Notes: generated from the letters alone by a model not told the origin. A stretch of DNA of 64,000 nt from Dickeya lacustris (GCF_029635795.1 NZ_CP114280.1:496001-560000); one strand, 5' to 3'; positions 33,034-44,790 are shown, counted from the first letter of the stretch. Translations and numbers: made by a program.

Positions 33034-33574
33034 GATTTATTCATCAGCCTGTATAACGTATCCTGGCGCTAATTTAGCACAGTCCTGTTTAACCGCTACC
33101 CTTTTGCTGGCGGCTTTCGCTCATCAATAAAAAGCGTTGTTTTCCCGCGCAATAATAGCAATAAACCAACAGGCGCTACTTAATCTCAATATCAAAAAAG
33201 CTTTTGTTTATAAAAGAAAAAATAAAATAAAAACACAGCATTAAAAAATGAAAATTTTTGCGCGTGGCAAGAGCGCAATATTTCAAGATTCATCCGAAAT
33301 ATCGCATTGAATATCACCTTGAGATATTCACGACTCAGGCGCGCCGCCTTCTGATATTAATAGCTCATCACAGTACGCTGTACTGCGTGAATATTTTGCC
33401 TGTGTTACCGCGAATAAAATCGGCGATATCACCCCACAGATAGAACGATTGCTACACCCGTCACACCACATCCGTCAACCTCACGCTGAACAGGTTGACA
33501 CGCCTGCTCTGGGCTGACGGCAACGGGCAATTATGGTATAAAGAAAGGCTTGATTCGTCATTTAGGGTAAACCG
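33034..33574. other. Intergenic region, AT-rich, upstream of argS
   Basis: Bases 33170-33260 are very AT-rich, with runs of A unlike the flanks. A plus-strand open stretch from about 33327 to 33519 reads ...NKIGDITPQIERLLHP..., but it has no start or ribosome site I can support and may be a decayed gene end. Otherwise I see only the argS promoter region. Confidence 0.35.
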
Positions 33575-35305
33575 GTGAATATTCAGGCTCTTCTTTCAGA
33601 AAAAGTCCATCAGGCAATGGTTGCGGCGGGCGCGCCCGCTGATTGTGAACCCATGGTTCGCCAGTCGGCAAAAGCGCAATTTGGTGATTATCAGGCTAAT
33701 GGCATTATGGCCGTGGCGAAAAAACTGGCGATACCGCCACGACAACTCGCCGAACAAGTGATGCAAATGTTGCAACTTGATGGTATTGCCGCCAAAACAG
33801 AGATTGCCGGTCCCGGTTTTATCAATATTTTCCTTGATTCACAGTGGCTATCCCAGCAGTTAGAACTGGCCTTAACCGCGCCGAAACTCGGTGTGAGCCC
33901 TGTTGTGCCGCAAACCATCGTCGTTGATTACTCTGCGCCTAACGTGGCGAAAGAGATGCACGTTGGCAACCTGCGCTCAACCATTATCGGCGATGCCTCA
34001 GTACGTACGCTCGAATTTCTCGGTCATCATGTTATCCGCGCTAACCACGTCGGGGACTGGGGCACGCAGTTTGGCATGTTAATTGCCCAGCTCGAAGATA
34101 TGCAAAACAGCCACGCCAGCGACATGGAACTGTCTGACCTTGAAGCCTTCTACCGTGAAGCGAAGAAGCATTATGATGAAGATGCCGTCTTTGCCGAGCG
34201 CGCGCGGGGATATGTGGTCAAGTTGCAAAGCGGCGACGAGTATTGCCGGACGCTGTGGCGTCAGTTGGTAGACATCACCATGCGCCAAAACCAGAACAGT
34301 TACGATCGCCTCAACGTCTCGCTAACACCGGATGATGTGATGGGCGAAAGCCTCTATAACGCCATGCTGCCGACGATCGTCGCCGACCTGAAAGCAAAAG
34401 GAATGGCGGTAGAAAGCGAAGGGGCAACCGTTGTGTATCTGGACGAGTTCAAAAACAAGGAAGGCGAAGCGATGGGCGTCATCATCCAGAAAAAGGATGG
34501 CGGCTACCTTTACACCACCACAGATATCGCCTGCGCCAAATATCGCTATGAGACGCTGAGGGCCGACCGGGTTCTCTATTACATCGATTCGCGCCAGCAC
34601 CAGCACCTGATGCAAGCCTGGAGTATTGTGCGTAAAGCAGGCTACGTACCTGATTCGGTGAGCCTGGAGCACCATATGTTCGGTATGATGCTGGGTAAAG
34701 ACGGCAAGCCGTTCAAAACCCGTGCGGGCGGCACCGTGAAACTCTCAGAACTGCTGGACGAAGCCTATGAGCGCGCCCTGACGCTCATCGCCGGTAAAAA
34801 TCCGCAAATGCCGCGCGACGAACTGGAACAGTTGGCGAGTGTGGTTTCAATTGGCGCTGTCAAATACGCTGATTTGTCGAAAAACCGCACCACCGATTAT
34901 GTTTTCGACTGGGACAACATGCTGGCTTTCGAAGGGAATACCGCGCCTTATATGCAGTATGCCTACACCCGTGTGGCCTCTATTTTCAAACGTGCCGGGG
35001 TCGATGAAGCCAGCCTGACGCAGCCGATTATTCTGGCAAGTGAACACGAACAGGCTCTGGCAACCCGTTTGCTGCAATTTGAAGAAGTGGTGACGACGGT
35101 TGGGCGCGAGGGGACACCGCATGTGATGTGCGCTTATCTGTACGACCTGGCGGGCCTGTTCTCAGGCTTCTACGAAAACTGCCCTATTCTTAACGCAGAT
35201 AGCGAGAATGCACGGCAAAGCCGCCTGAAGCTTGCGCTGTTGACGGCAAAAACCCTGAAAACCGGCCTCGACACGCTCGGTATTCAAACCGTCGAGAAAA
35301 TGTAG
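33575..35305 (+). CDS. argS: Arginyl-tRNA synthetase
   Basis: 576 residues starting at GTG (33575), with GGG-type ribosome site upstream. Class I synthetase with the HIGH-type motif [11 protein letters not shown] (preceded by SAPNVA), typical of ArgRS. The canonical KMSKS is replaced by [13 protein letters not shown]. An N-terminal Add-1 tRNA-binding domain and a C-terminal anticodon-binding domain are present. Normal length for the family. Confidence 0.97.
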   Translation: MNIQALLSEKVHQAMVAAGAPADCEPMVRQSAKAQFGDYQANGIMAVAKKLAIPPRQLAEQVMQMLQLDGIAAKTEIAGPGFINIFLDSQWLSQQLELALTAPKLGVSPVVPQTIVVDYSAPNVAKEMHVGNLRSTIIGDASVRTLEFLGHHVIRANHVGDWGTQFGMLIAQLEDMQNSHASDMELSDLEAFYREAKKHYDEDAVFAERARGYVVKLQSGDEYCRTLWRQLVDITMRQNQNSYDRLNVSLTPDDVMGESLYNAMLPTIVADLKAKGMAVESEGATVVYLDEFKNKEGEAMGVIIQKKDGGYLYTTTDIACAKYRYETLRADRVLYYIDSRQHQHLMQAWSIVRKAGYVPDSVSLEHHMFGMMLGKDGKPFKTRAGGTVKLSELLDEAYERALTLIAGKNPQMPRDELEQLASVVSIGAVKYADLSKNRTTDYVFDWDNMLAFEGNTAPYMQYAYTRVASIFKRAGVDEASLTQPIILASEHEQALATRLLQFEEVVTTVGREGTPHVMCAYLYDLAGLFSGFYENCPILNADSENARQSRLKLALLTAKTLKTGLDTLGIQTVEKM

Positions 35306-35319
35306 TGTTGTCGCTGAAA

Positions 35320-35343
35320 CCCGCTATCGCTCTTGATAGCGGG
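35320..35343 (+). terminator. First hairpin after argS
   Basis: CCCGCTATC and GATAGCGGG form a 9 bp stem followed by CTTTCTGG, a weak U-tract, 15 bp past the argS stop. Confidence 0.6.
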
Positions 35344-35354
35344 CTTTCTGGCAT

Positions 35355-35388
35355 AAAAACGCCAGCCGGTTATCAGGCTGGCGTTTTT
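35355..35388 (+). terminator. Bidirectional terminator between argS and murJ
   Basis: AAAAACGCCAGCC and GGCTGGCGTTTTT are exact complements around an 8 nt loop, with an A-run on one side and a T-run on the other. It can stop argS (plus) and murJ (minus) transcription. Confidence 0.88.
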
Positions 35389-35464
35389 ATCTTTAGTTTA
35401 AACGGTCAACCGACTATGCAGAAGACCGCAAATAGCGCCTAACCACACGCCGCTGACGACGGGG

Positions 35465-37000
35465 TTATATGCTGCGGCGAGAGAAATCTTTCGCGCGAAA
35501 GCCAAATAGCGCCAGCACAGCAAAATAGCTACCGGCCCCGGCCACCACCACGACCGCTAAACGCAGTAATCGCATCGTCATATTGCCCACATCCCAATCC
35601 GGCATCCACTGACACAATGCTATCAGCACGAGTACCATCACCAGCACCGCCACCGTGAGTTTTACCAAAAAGCCCGACCACCCGGATTGCGGGACAAACA
35701 GCTGTTGACGGCGCAGTTGCCAAAACAGCAGCGCCGCATTAATACAAGAAGCCAGACCTATCGATAATGCCAATCCAGCATGCTGTAATGGGCCGATAAA
35801 TAACAGGTTCATCAGTTGCGTTAATGTCAGCGTGACCATGGCAATTTTCACCGGCGTCTTGATATCCTGACGAGCATAAAAGCCCGGCACCAGCACTTTC
35901 ACCAAGATCAACCCCATCAACCCGACAGAGTAGGCCACCAGCGCTCGCTGCGTCATCAGCGCATCAAACGCGCTAAATTTACCATACTGGAACAACGCGA
36001 CGGTCAACGGTTTTGCCAGCAAACCGAGCGCAACAGTTGCCGGTAATGCCAACAAAAAACACAAACGCAGCCCCCAGTCCAGTAAGCGGGAATACTCTTG
36101 CGTATTCCCGCTAGCCACGCTTTTTGAAAGCGATGGCAACAGAATCGTCCCTAAGGCCACCCCCAACACGCCGGACGGGAATTCCATCAAACGGTCGGCG
36201 TAATACATCCACGACACCGCCCCCTGGCTGAGAAACGAGGCAAAAATCGTATTAATGATCAGTGAGATTTGGCTGACCGATACGCCGAGGATCGCCGGAG
36301 CCATCAACTTCATCACCCGGCTGACACTGGGGTCGCGAAACCGGATACGCGGCAAAACCAGCATGCCGATTTTCTTTAAATGCGGCAGTTGATAACCCAG
36401 CTGTAGTATCCCGCCCACGACGACCGCCCAGCCTAATGCCATCACCGGCGGGTTAAACCAGCGAGCGCCCAACAAGGCAAAGCCTATCATGCTGATATTC
36501 AGCAACGTCGGTGCGAACGCCGGTACGGAGAAGCGGTTCCAGGTGTTCAGTACCGACCCGGCCATTGAGGTTAGCGAAATCAACAAAATATAGGGGAACG
36601 TAATGCGCAACAACGCAGAAGTCAGTTCAAAGCGCTCCGGCGTTGAGGCGAATCCCGGTGCCGTCACCATAATGACCCAGGGTGCAGCCACCATGCCGCT
36701 TAATGTCACCAGCGCCAGCACCAGGGTTAGCATCCCTGAAACATACGCCAGAAAGGTACGGGTTGCCTCTTCACCTTGCTGGTTTTTATACTCAGCGAGA
36801 ATGGGAACAAATGCCTGAGAGAATGCGCCTTCGGCAAAAATACGGCGCAGTAAATTAGGCAGTTTAAATGCGACAAAAAAGGCATCCGTTGCCATACCTG
36901 CACCAAATACGCGCGCCACAATCGCATCACGCATAAACCCCAGCACACGAGAAAGCAAGGTCATAGAACTGACAGCAGCCAGTGATTTCAGTAGGTTCAT
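35465..37000 (-). CDS. murJ: Lipid II flippase MurJ
   Basis: 511 residues, 14 predicted helices, MOP-superfamily flippase moving lipid II across the inner membrane. N-terminal [30 protein letters not shown] is the family start. The Arg residues lining the cavity ([24 protein letters not shown]) are present. It follows mviM by about 280 bp, as in E. coli. Confidence 0.96.
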   Translation of the reverse strand: MNLLKSLAAVSSMTLLSRVLGFMRDAIVARVFGAGMATDAFFVAFKLPNLLRRIFAEGAFSQAFVPILAEYKNQQGEEATRTFLAYVSGMLTLVLALVTLSGMVAAPWVIMVTAPGFASTPERFELTSALLRITFPYILLISLTSMAGSVLNTWNRFSVPAFAPTLLNISMIGFALLGARWFNPPVMALGWAVVVGGILQLGYQLPHLKKIGMLVLPRIRFRDPSVSRVMKLMAPAILGVSVSQISLIINTIFASFLSQGAVSWMYYADRLMEFPSGVLGVALGTILLPSLSKSVASGNTQEYSRLLDWGLRLCFLLALPATVALGLLAKPLTVALFQYGKFSAFDALMTQRALVAYSVGLMGLILVKVLVPGFYARQDIKTPVKIAMVTLTLTQLMNLLFIGPLQHAGLALSIGLASCINAALLFWQLRRQQLFVPQSGWSGFLVKLTVAVLVMVLVLIALCQWMPDWDVGNMTMRLLRLAVVVVAGAGSYFAVLALFGFRAKDFSRRSI

Positions 37001-37234
37001 TCAGTTATTCAACTCAGGAATGAAAGAGTTATCGCGGCGGAACAGCAAGGCTCGCCCGCTCAGGCGCAGACAGCCTGCAACCGCTGCCCGCAAGAGTGAC
37101 GCCAGCACAGTGAATACAGTGAATGAGAAGTCGGCGTGCGCTCGTCTTATACCGCGATATCATCTTATACCGCGACACCGCCCTGGCCTGGCTGTCGCGG
37201 CACAGCCTAGTCGATTGCCATGCGAATAGCCACA

Positions 37235-37261
37235 CAGCGCCGCGACAGGCGCTGTTTTTTT
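37235..37261 (+). terminator. Plus-strand terminator with no known plus-strand gene
   Basis: CAGCGCC (37235-37241) and GGCGCTG (37248-37254) form a 7 bp stem followed by seven T. Both flanking genes (murJ, mviM) are on the minus strand, so this hairpin ends no annotated gene. The 230 bp before it contain a short direct repeat of TCTTATACCGCGA but no convincing coding frame. Confidence 0.65.
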
Positions 37262-37282
37262 CGGCGTTTTCTTAACGTAACG

Positions 37283-38203
37283 TCATTTCTGCTGTAGCGC
37301 CTCAATCACGCGTTGCGCCTGTAATGCCTGTTCACCGCTAGTCAACGGCGGCTGTTGCCCGATAACGGCATCAATAAAATGGTGCACCGCGCCGACAAAT
37401 CCTCGCTGTGCCAGCATTGTCTGCCAGGCTGGTTCCGGGCGCATAACCACCGAGCCCTCACGCTCTTCGCGCCATTCACGCAAATTATCCACCTGATAAC
37501 AACCGCCAGAGCCAGTCAGTTGCACACTTTCACGCGCACTGCCAGCCTGACGATGCATCGCCGTCGTTACCATACCGTAAGCGCTGCTGAAGTGATGTTC
37601 CGCATAGATAAGCTGCCCCTCGGCATTGCAGCGGAGCACACCTGAGCATAACGCCGAGCACGCCTCGTTCACCCCGGCCAACCACAACGCCGTATCGACG
37701 ACATGCAGGTAGTCATCTAATAACGTGAAAGCCAGTGGATGGGGCCCGACCTGATCAATGCGGTGTTTATCCATCCTCACGCTGGCAGGCTGTGGGCAAG
37801 CGGCTTTGAGCTGCTGATAGAGCGGTGCAAAACGGCGATTGAAGCCCACCATCAGTTGCAGGCCTTGCCTGCCGGCAAGTTGCACCAGTTCTTCCGCCTG
37901 GGAGAGCGTCTGCGCCAGCGGTTTATCCACATAGACGTGTTTACCTGCCAACAGCAGCGTCTTCACCACCTCGTAGTGACTGGCGGTGCTGCTGTGAACA
38001 AACAGCGCATCGCACTGTGCCGCAAGCGACATTAAAGAGGAGAAACAGGGAATGCGGTATGCCTGGCATACCGCTTGTGCGTTGATCTGATTGGGCGACC
38101 AGGCACCGGCCAACTGCCAGCGTTCAGCCTGTGATAACACCGGCAGGTACGCCTTGCGGGCGATGTCGCCAAGCCCGACGACACCGACATTCAGGGTTTT
38201 CAT
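37283..38203 (-). CDS. mviM: Gfo/Idh/MocA-family oxidoreductase MviM
   Basis: 306 residues. N-terminal Rossmann fold with VGVVGLGDIARKAYLPVL, the EKP-like motif as VDKPLAQTLSQAEEL, and a C-terminal substrate domain. The substrate is unknown. It forms the conserved mviM-murJ pair with yceH just upstream. Confidence 0.92.
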   Translation of the reverse strand: MKTLNVGVVGLGDIARKAYLPVLSQAERWQLAGAWSPNQINAQAVCQAYRIPCFSSLMSLAAQCDALFVHSSTASHYEVVKTLLLAGKHVYVDKPLAQTLSQAEELVQLAGRQGLQLMVGFNRRFAPLYQQLKAACPQPASVRMDKHRIDQVGPHPLAFTLLDDYLHVVDTALWLAGVNEACSALCSGVLRCNAEGQLIYAEHHFSSAYGMVTTAMHRQAGSARESVQLTGSGGCYQVDNLREWREEREGSVVMRPEPAWQTMLAQRGFVGAVHHFIDAVIGQQPPLTSGEQALQAQRVIEALQQK

Positions 38204-38220
38204 ATCACGCCTCTGACTCG

Positions 38221-38898
38221 TTATTGGGCAAACGACCCTGAGGGTGCTGCCGATAACGCCGCCAGCTGCGCCCGCAATTCGGCGACCTCAAGCTCAAGCG
38301 CGGCAACACGCGCCGCCAAATCCTCCCCCGATGACGAAAGCGGATTTCCACCCAACGCATCGCCACCGTCCACATCGCTTTGCGCCACATCACCGCTGAA
38401 CAGATGCATAAACCGGCTCTCACGCTTGCCCGGCTCGCGCGCCAGGCGCACCACAAAAGGCCCATCCTCACGCTGTTGCAAGCGCTGTAATACGTTTTCA
38501 ACTTCCGCCACATCGGAAAACTCATACAACCGCCCCGCGCGGGTACGTAATTCTCCCGGCGTTTGCGCACCACGCAACAAGAGCGTCGTGACGAGCGCCA
38601 GTTCAGCATCCGAGAATTTCAGGTCGCCAAATTCGGAATTACAAAAACGATGTTCGTATTTCATGACCCGATTACCAAAGCCGCTCACGGTGCGCAGAAA
38701 ATGCCGCTTCACCAGCAGATCAAGCGTTTGCTGAACATCATTTTCACCCAGCTCCATCACCGGTTCGCGATTGGTTTTCTGGTTGCAGGCACTGGTCAAC
38801 CCATTCAGCGACATCGGATATTGATCCGGCGTTGTCACCTGCTTTTCCAGCAAACAGCCAATAATACGGGCCTCTGGTGGTGTAAATTGGTATTTCAT
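38221..38898 (-). CDS. yceH: DUF480 family protein YceH
   Basis: 225 residues of the YceH (DUF480) family, two winged-helix-like domains: [28 protein letters not shown] and [24 protein letters not shown]. The C-terminal Ala/Glu/Leu heptads suggest a short coiled coil. Function unknown. It is 17 bp from the mviM start and likely in one operon with rimJ upstream. Confidence 0.92.
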   Translation of the reverse strand: MKYQFTPPEARIIGCLLEKQVTTPDQYPMSLNGLTSACNQKTNREPVMELGENDVQQTLDLLVKRHFLRTVSGFGNRVMKYEHRFCNSEFGDLKFSDAELALVTTLLLRGAQTPGELRTRAGRLYEFSDVAEVENVLQRLQQREDGPFVVRLAREPGKRESRFMHLFSGDVAQSDVDGGDALGGNPLSSSGEDLAARVAALELEVAELRAQLAALSAAPSGSFAQ

Positions 38899-38917
38899 GG
38901 CGCAACTCCCCCGGTCA

Positions 38918-39502
38918 TTAGCGCATCGGCGTCCATTCGTTGTTGGTTAACGCGGTTAATACATGATCTTGCCATTTACCGTCGATCAGCAGGTAGTTTT
39001 TGGCATAGCCCTCTTTTTCAAAGCCAAGGCGTGCCAACAGGTTCCCGCTACGGTGATTGTGCGGCATGTAATTGGCCATAATGCGATGCATATGCTGTTG
39101 ACGCTGCATATAACGCAGCGCCGACTGTAACGCCTCATACATCAGCCCCTGGCCTTGCCATTTCTCACCCAGTGAATAACCGAGATAACAGGCATGGAAT
39201 GAACCTCGCAGCACGTTGCTGAAATTAGCCACCCCGCGCACCTCATTCTCATCCTGATCTAACAGCAGAAAATAGTACGCGCTCCCCTGTTTGTGCATGT
39301 CGGTAATCACACTTAACCGTGCCTGCCAACCGGAGGGATAACAGTGACTGGCATCACGCACCGGCTCCCAGGGTTTTAAAAAATCACGGTTCTCTGCATA
39401 GTACTCAGCCAGACGCCAGGCATCGCGTTCATGTGCCAGACGCACCACCATCCGGTCTGTCGTCAGGCAGACTCTGGGTGTCGTTGAACGATAGCCAAAC
39501 AT
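38918..39502 (-). CDS. rimJ: Ribosomal protein S5 N-alanine acetyltransferase
   Basis: 194 residues from [20 protein letters not shown], equal to E. coli. GNAT acetyltransferase that modifies the S5 N-terminal Ala. The acetyl-CoA loop is [18 protein letters not shown] lies upstream of the ATG at 39502; the frame open to 39523 adds only seven unsupported residues. It is divergent from mdtH across 310 bp that hold only promoter-like AT-rich sequence. Confidence 0.94.
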   Translation of the reverse strand: MFGYRSTTPRVCLTTDRMVVRLAHERDAWRLAEYYAENRDFLKPWEPVRDASHCYPSGWQARLSVITDMHKQGSAYYFLLLDQDENEVRGVANFSNVLRGSFHACYLGYSLGEKWQGQGLMYEALQSALRYMQRQQHMHRIMANYMPHNHRSGNLLARLGFEKEGYAKNYLLIDGKWQDHVLTALTNNEWTPMR

Positions 39503-39815
39503 GGCTTCCCCCTCAGGTGACAATTGTTCGATGAAGAAATTTTATTAATGACGCTACGGTAACGGGCCTCGCCGCCATTATCGTAGCGAATTCACGAGTG
39601 CGCTTACTATAACCACATAAATTCCATAGCGTAAAACCGTCACTGCCGAGTTATTGCACAATCAACACGTCCATACCGATTTTTTTCACAATCTGCTTGC
39701 CAGATAACAGTTGAACGATAAAAAAATTTATTATGTCAACGCACTATCCCCTTGAGCAATTCAGCGCGAGAATAGACGGGTTGTATTCCTTTCATTCAAT
39801 TCCTCGTGGTGAAAC

Positions 39816-41024
39816 ATGTCATTAATGACACAGGCCCGCAGCCTGGGTAAATATTTTCTGCTGCTGGACAATATGCTGGTGGTATTAGGTTTTTTTGTCG
39901 TTTTTCCGCTCATTTCCATTCGCTTTGTTGATCAAATGGGCTGGGCAGCCCTCACCGTCGGGATTGCGCTGGGCCTGCGCCAATTTACCCAGCAAGGGTT
40001 GGGCATTTTTGGTGGCGCTATTGCTGACCGCTTTGGTGCAAAACCGATGATTGTTGCAGGTATGCTGCTTCGCGCGCTGGGCTTCGTGTTCATGGCCTTG
40101 GCAACGACACCACTGGTTTTGATACTGTCCTGTGTGCTTTCTGCGCTGGGTGGCACGCTGTTTGAGCCGCCGCGCAACGCAATTGTCATCAAACTGACGC
40201 GCCCGCATGAGCGCAGCCGCTTTTTTTCATTACTGATGATGCAAGATAACGCGGGCGCTGTGATTGGCGCACTGATCGGCAGCGCCTTGATGCAATATAA
40301 CTTTGCCGTGGTGTGCTGGGCCGGTGCCGCCGTTTTCGTTCTGGCGGCGTTACTCAATGCCCTGTTGCTGCCCGCTTATCGCATCTCTACCACCCGCACA
40401 CCGATTCGGGAGGGGTTGCTGCGCGTCATGCGCGATCGCCGTTTCGTGGTCTATGTGCTGACGCTGACCGGCTATTTCATGTTGGGCGTTCAGGTCTTGC
40501 TGATGATGCCGATTATGGTCAACGAACTGGCCGGTAGCCCGTCTGCCGTCAAGTGGATGTATGCGATTGAAGCGTCACTCTCGCTACTGCTGCTGTACCC
40601 GATAGCCCGCTGGAGTGAAAAACGCTACCGCCTGGAGCAAAGGCTGATGTTTGGCTTATTTATCATGACCATCAGCTTGCTGCCCATGGGGATGATGAGC
40701 AGTTTATCCTCACTGCTGATGCTGATTGGCTTGTTCTACATGGGGTCTATCATCGCGGAACCGGCGCGCGAAACGCTGGGCGCGTCGCTTTCGGACGCAC
40801 GGGCACGCGGCAGCTATATGGGTTTTAGCCGTATGGGGTTGGCATTGGGCGGCGCGCTTGGCTACAGCGGCGGCGGCTGGTTGTTCGATACCGGAAAAGC
40901 GCTAGGTCAACCCACGCTGCCTTGGCTGATGCTCAGTATCATTGGCATCTTGACGTTACTGGCGCTGTATTGGCAGTTTTACCTGCACCGCCAAACGCCT
41001 GAGATGTTAAGCGAGCACGGATAA
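39816..41024 (+). CDS. mdtH: MFS multidrug transporter MdtH
   Basis: 402 residues, 12 predicted helices. The MFS motif A appears as [14 protein letters not shown]. MdtH confers resistance to norfloxacin and enoxacin in E. coli when overproduced. Its position divergent from rimJ matches E. coli. Confidence 0.94.
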   Translation: MSLMTQARSLGKYFLLLDNMLVVLGFFVVFPLISIRFVDQMGWAALTVGIALGLRQFTQQGLGIFGGAIADRFGAKPMIVAGMLLRALGFVFMALATTPLVLILSCVLSALGGTLFEPPRNAIVIKLTRPHERSRFFSLLMMQDNAGAVIGALIGSALMQYNFAVVCWAGAAVFVLAALLNALLLPAYRISTTRTPIREGLLRVMRDRRFVVYVLTLTGYFMLGVQVLLMMPIMVNELAGSPSAVKWMYAIEASLSLLLLYPIARWSEKRYRLEQRLMFGLFIMTISLLPMGMMSSLSSLLMLIGLFYMGSIIAEPARETLGASLSDARARGSYMGFSRMGLALGGALGYSGGGWLFDTGKALGQPTLPWLMLSIIGILTLLALYWQFYLHRQTPEMLSEHG

Positions 41025-41188
41025 TTTTCACCGCCGTTTATCGCGGCGGTACGGTATACCGTTGTTGCATGATGCCCGCATTGTCGTATACCTGCATTGC
41101 TGTATACCTGAGTATTGTGCTTATCGTTAAATCATTCCACCCGATATAATGACATCCTGCTGTTATTGCCTGACGTTAAGGAAATTGA

Positions 41189-41836
41189 ATGAAACTGTTC
41201 GTTTATGACCACTGTCCTTTTTGTGTCAAAGCCCGCATGATTTTCGGCCTGAAACACCTTCCGGTGGCATTGCAGGTGCTCTCTAATGAGGATGAAGCCA
41301 CGCCAATTGCCATGGTTGGGCAAAAAATGGTGCCTATCTTGCAAAAAGAAGATGGCAGCTACATGCCAGAAAGCCTGGATATTGTGCATTACATCGATGC
41401 GCTGGATGGCAAACCCCTCCTGACCGGCATGACCAACCCGGCGATTGATGCCTGGATTCGCCGCGTTTATGAATACGCGCCACGTTTATTGTTGCCGCGT
41501 TTTGCTCGCGCTGATTTTGACGAGTTCGCCACCGACGCTGGCCGTCAATACTTCATCAACAAAAAAGAGGGGCAATTTGGCCGCTTCGACGATCTTTTAG
41601 CGCAAAGCGCCGAGCTAATACGCCGACTTGAAGCCGATTTGCAGACGCTGGCCCCGCTGATCGTCTCCGCTGATGCGTGCAACGGCGCACTGTCGCTGGA
41701 TGATATCCATCTGTTCGCCTTGCTGCGTTCACTGACCATTGTCGCTGACGTTACCGTACCGGCGTCGATTGCCGCCTATTGCGATACCCTTTCCCGGCAA
41801 AGTCAGGTCAATCTGCTGCTGGAACAGGCGCAATAA
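41189..41836 (+). CDS. grxB: Glutaredoxin 2
   Basis: 215 residues, a GST-like two-domain glutaredoxin. The active site CPFC is at residues 9-12 of MKLFVYDHCPFCVKARM, and the cis-Pro loop is QKMVPILQKEDG. It reduces disulfides with glutathione. It lies next to mdtH and yceB as in E. coli. Confidence 0.95.
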   Translation: MKLFVYDHCPFCVKARMIFGLKHLPVALQVLSNEDEATPIAMVGQKMVPILQKEDGSYMPESLDIVHYIDALDGKPLLTGMTNPAIDAWIRRVYEYAPRLLLPRFARADFDEFATDAGRQYFINKKEGQFGRFDDLLAQSAELIRRLEADLQTLAPLIVSADACNGALSLDDIHLFALLRSLTIVADVTVPASIAAYCDTLSRQSQVNLLLEQAQ

Positions 41837-41957
41837 CCCGCCGCGCTGCCAGCGGAAGGCGGCGTTTGAGTCTTTTCCGATTGGCGATATTCCTGAAATG
41901 TCGCACCCTGCCGACGCCCTCACACTGAGGGCGAAATGAAAACAAGAGGTTAAAACA

Positions 41958-42521
41958 ATGAAAGCGCCCGTGATGGCGGCACTGGTATTTTTCGGCATCA
42001 TGCTACTCGGGGGATGTAGCCGCTTCACACAATACAACCTGAGTGAACAAGACATTAATCAGTATCTGCAACAGCATAATGATTATCAGAAAGCGCTGGG
42101 CGTTCAGGGCGTGGCGGAGGCGAGCATCACGCTCACCCACATCTCAAGTCAGATTGGCCGCAGCGAGCCTGGCAAAATCACCCTCAGTGGCGAGGCAAAT
42201 GTCGAGATTCATTCGTTGTTGGGCGCACAGCAGGCAACGCTCAGGCTCACCCTAAAAGCACAACCGGTTTTCGATAAAACGCGCGGCGCTATCTACCTCA
42301 AAGAGATGACGCTGGTGGACTACAGCGTCCAGCCACCGTCGCTGCAAACCGTGTTACAAACACTCATGCCATACCTTAATCAGTCGCTGACAAGCTATTT
42401 TGACCAAAAACCCGCTTATGTGCTTAACCCGGAACACAGCAATAAAGAAGCGCTGGCCAAAAAGCTGGCAAAAGGCATCGACGTCAAACCCGGTCAGTTA
42501 ATCATTCTGTTAACGGATTAA
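41958..42521 (+). CDS. yceB: DUF1439 lipoprotein YceB
   Basis: 187 residues. A lipoprotein signal with lipobox LGGC (Cys about residue 20) is followed by the DUF1439 domain (YNLSEQDINQYLQ, GEANVEIHSLLGAQQATL). It probably attaches to the outer membrane since the residue after Cys is Ser. Function unknown. Confidence 0.92.
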   Translation: MKAPVMAALVFFGIMLLGGCSRFTQYNLSEQDINQYLQQHNDYQKALGVQGVAEASITLTHISSQIGRSEPGKITLSGEANVEIHSLLGAQQATLRLTLKAQPVFDKTRGAIYLKEMTLVDYSVQPPSLQTVLQTLMPYLNQSLTSYFDQKPAYVLNPEHSNKEALAKKLAKGIDVKPGQLIILLTD

Positions 42522-42573
42522 CATGCCTGCCTACGCCGTTGGGCAGCCTCCCTCGCCGCCCTCGGTTTATCAC

Positions 42574-43146
42574 TTATATCGCATCAGCGCTATCGTCATG
42601 CCCATCGGCCTCAGCCAGTTCATCACGCATCGCCTCCAGCGCTTCACGGCTAATTATCGCCAGGGTGCGGTAAAAAGCGGTGGTAGCATGGCTTTCCAGT
42701 TTGCCGAGGAAACGATCGCTCCAGGTTAAGACATACTCATCAAACAAGGCAGACTGCGCCGCCGTTTCATCTTCGCTAGCCTGATCTTCAAGCCAGGATG
42801 CCGCCAACAGCAACGAACCGAACCGATCGGCTGCCCCCTCGCCTAATGGCATACCGCGCTGTTGTAAAAATGCGCGCACCTCGGTTTCCGGCGCCTCGTC
42901 CAGCCAGTCGGCTCGCCGCGCCGGTACTGACGCATCAGAACCAAACAGAGCGTCATAATCGGCCTGCATCGCGGGCACATCCACACTATGTTGCCAACGC
43001 GCCATCAATTCATCCTGTGCCAGCGGCCACTGCTGCGCCAGCTTGCCCTGGCTAATCAGATTCAGCAGCGGTGCCAGCAAGGGGTCGTGTGGTGGGCGAT
43101 TAAACAGGGTGCCAAGAATGCGGCACACCACGGAAAATTCATTCAT
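42574..43146 (-). CDS. ycdY: TorD/DmsD-family chaperone YcdY
   Basis: 190 residues, all helical, of the TorD redox-enzyme maturation family (CRILGTLFNRPP, AAMQADYDALFG-like core, LPLGEGAADRFGSLLLAASWL). In E. coli YcdY assists maturation of the zinc phosphatase YcdX, encoded next to it here. The gap to ycdX is 69 bp and both are on the minus strand, ycdX first. Confidence 0.9.
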   Translation of the reverse strand: MNEFSVVCRILGTLFNRPPHDPLLAPLLNLISQGKLAQQWPLAQDELMARWQHSVDVPAMQADYDALFGSDASVPARRADWLDEAPETEVRAFLQQRGMPLGEGAADRFGSLLLAASWLEDQASEDETAAQSALFDEYVLTWSDRFLGKLESHATTAFYRTLAIISREALEAMRDELAEADGHDDSADAI

Positions 43147-43215
43147 TTTAGTTACCTGTTAACAGGAAAGTCTCTGTCTCTCGATGAGCACATAGCGACG
43201 ACAGGCCAAAGGCTG

Positions 43216-43953
43216 TCACCAATTCGCCAACTCCGCAATCGCGGGTTTACCACGCTGAACCAAAAAATCCAGCACCCGGCGCGGGCTGACATTCAACACG
43301 CGATCCTGCGGAAAATCAACATCCTGCAAAATACGCTCGCAATGAGGAAACTCCCCTAGCGACCAGGCAACATGCGAGTCGGAGCCTAACGCCAAATAGC
43401 CGCCCGCCTCACGCACCGCCTGCGCTACCGCCCGGCAATTCGCCTCACTGCCTTTACGAGAATGAGCAAAAGAAGAATTATTCAATTCCAGCGCAACATG
43501 GTATTTAGCCGCTGCCTGTGCCACAGCCTGAATATCGATAGGAAATTTGGGATTACCCGGATGGCTAATAATATGTACAGCCCCCTGCGCCATCGCCGCA
43601 ATCATCGCTTCGGTATGGCTGTCTCTGTCTTTGGGGGCAAAAACGGGCTCATGGAAACCGGCAATCACGAGATCCAACCCATCCAACATCGGGCCCGTGC
43701 AATCAATATCGCCAGCCAGATTTTTGATATTAGCCTCAATACCACGCAAAATACCGACGCCCTCCACCACCCGAGGCCAAACCCGCATATTGATGAAATG
43801 CCAGTAGTGCGGGGCATCAGCCATATCCGGGCCATGATCGGTAATTGCAATCAATTTAATCTGGCGGGCTTTCGCTTGCGCCACATAATCATGCAAGGTG
43901 CTATAGGCATGCGTGCTGGCTACCGTGTGCATGTGTAAATCAACGGGATACAT
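43216..43953 (-). CDS. ycdX: PHP-domain phosphatase YcdX
   Basis: 245 residues. The N-terminal HMHTVAS motif and further His/Asp ligands ([25 protein letters not shown]) form the trinuclear zinc site of PHP phosphatases. YcdX is linked to swarming in E. coli. It pairs with ycdY downstream and neighbours the tRNA-Ser gene as in E. coli. Confidence 0.94.
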   Translation of the reverse strand: MYPVDLHMHTVASTHAYSTLHDYVAQAKARQIKLIAITDHGPDMADAPHYWHFINMRVWPRVVEGVGILRGIEANIKNLAGDIDCTGPMLDGLDLVIAGFHEPVFAPKDRDSHTEAMIAAMAQGAVHIISHPGNPKFPIDIQAVAQAAAKYHVALELNNSSFAHSRKGSEANCRAVAQAVREAGGYLALGSDSHVAWSLGEFPHCERILQDVDFPQDRVLNVSPRRVLDFLVQRGKPAIAELANW

Positions 43954-44227
43954 GATTTCTCCTGACTCGCATTAATGAGTCAGCATAGCATTTATCCCCG
44001 CCTGACACAGCCATCGAAGCCGCGCCGTCACCAGAAATTAACATAAGGACAACACCTTTATGGATACACAGCACCGCCCTTCTTGACGCGAAAAACACAA
44101 CAAATGGTTAGTAAATCAGCAAATTGCGTTAAGTTTAGCTAAACGGGCATTTTTATGGAAAAAGCATATTGACGCTGAAACAGATTTTCCCTAGAGTAGC
44201 GCCCCGTCGCCCCCGCTGGTGACGTTC

Positions 44228-44317
44228 GGTGAGGTGTCCGAGTGGCTGAAGGAGCACGCCTGGAAAGTGTGTATACGTGAAAACGTATCGAGGGTTCGAA
44301 TCCCTCCCTCACCGCCA
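44228..44317 (+). tRNA. serX: tRNA-Ser (GGA anticodon), serX-like
   Basis: A complete 90 nt class II tRNA. The acceptor arm GGTGAGG pairs with CCTCACC, a long variable arm is present, the T-loop is GGTTCGAATCC, and CCA is encoded at 44315-44317. The anticodon GGA is at 44262-44264. Sequence and neighbours (ycdXY) match E. coli serX, a known island insertion site. Conserved synteny stops at its 3' end. Confidence 0.95.
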
Positions 44318-44447
44318 TATTCTCAACAGAATCAAATAATTGAATATATCTTTTGGTTTTGTTCTGCATAAAGTCATGCATGAAAAGTTCGCTCAGGCGG
44401 ACTTTTTTTGTATCTCAGCTTCCATATTTCTCATTGAAACCGGCGCT

Positions 44448-44790
44448 TTAGATAGTGTTTATGCGGCTTCTGGCCTGTATATTCAGTCCGAGAATCTTCG
44501 ATTGATTCGAGACATTGGCAATCGAGAGGCCGAAGTCGAGCAGTACAATCCCGATGACTAGCCCAGTAATCGCATGAGAGATCAAACAAAGACTGAAAGC
44601 CACAACACCACAGGCCAGACCCAGTAGCAGACTGGCAGAAGAGCCGAGGTTTTCGATTAAACGACCGCTGATACTGGCAGCGAGAATACCGGTGAGCCCC
44701 ATCAACCCAAAAGAGCCAACGATAGCTGGGCCGAACTCAAACCAGAATGCGCTGAAGACAGAGAACGCGCTGGCCTGGCCGATTCGCTAT
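44448..44790 (-). pseudogene. MFS transporter remnant
   Basis: An open minus-strand stretch reads ...FSAFWFEFGPAIVGSFGLMGLTGILAASISGRLIENLGSS... through NVSNQSKILGLNIQARSRINTI, an internal piece of a major facilitator protein with about three helices. Both ends are missing. It probably remains from an older gene displaced by island growth next to the tRNA. The 130 bp before it contain no feature I recognise. Confidence 0.65.

Noticed and set aside
33258..33519. Short plus-strand frames upstream of argS
   Set aside because: No ribosome site, no start in the better frame and no recognisable domain; at most a decayed gene end.
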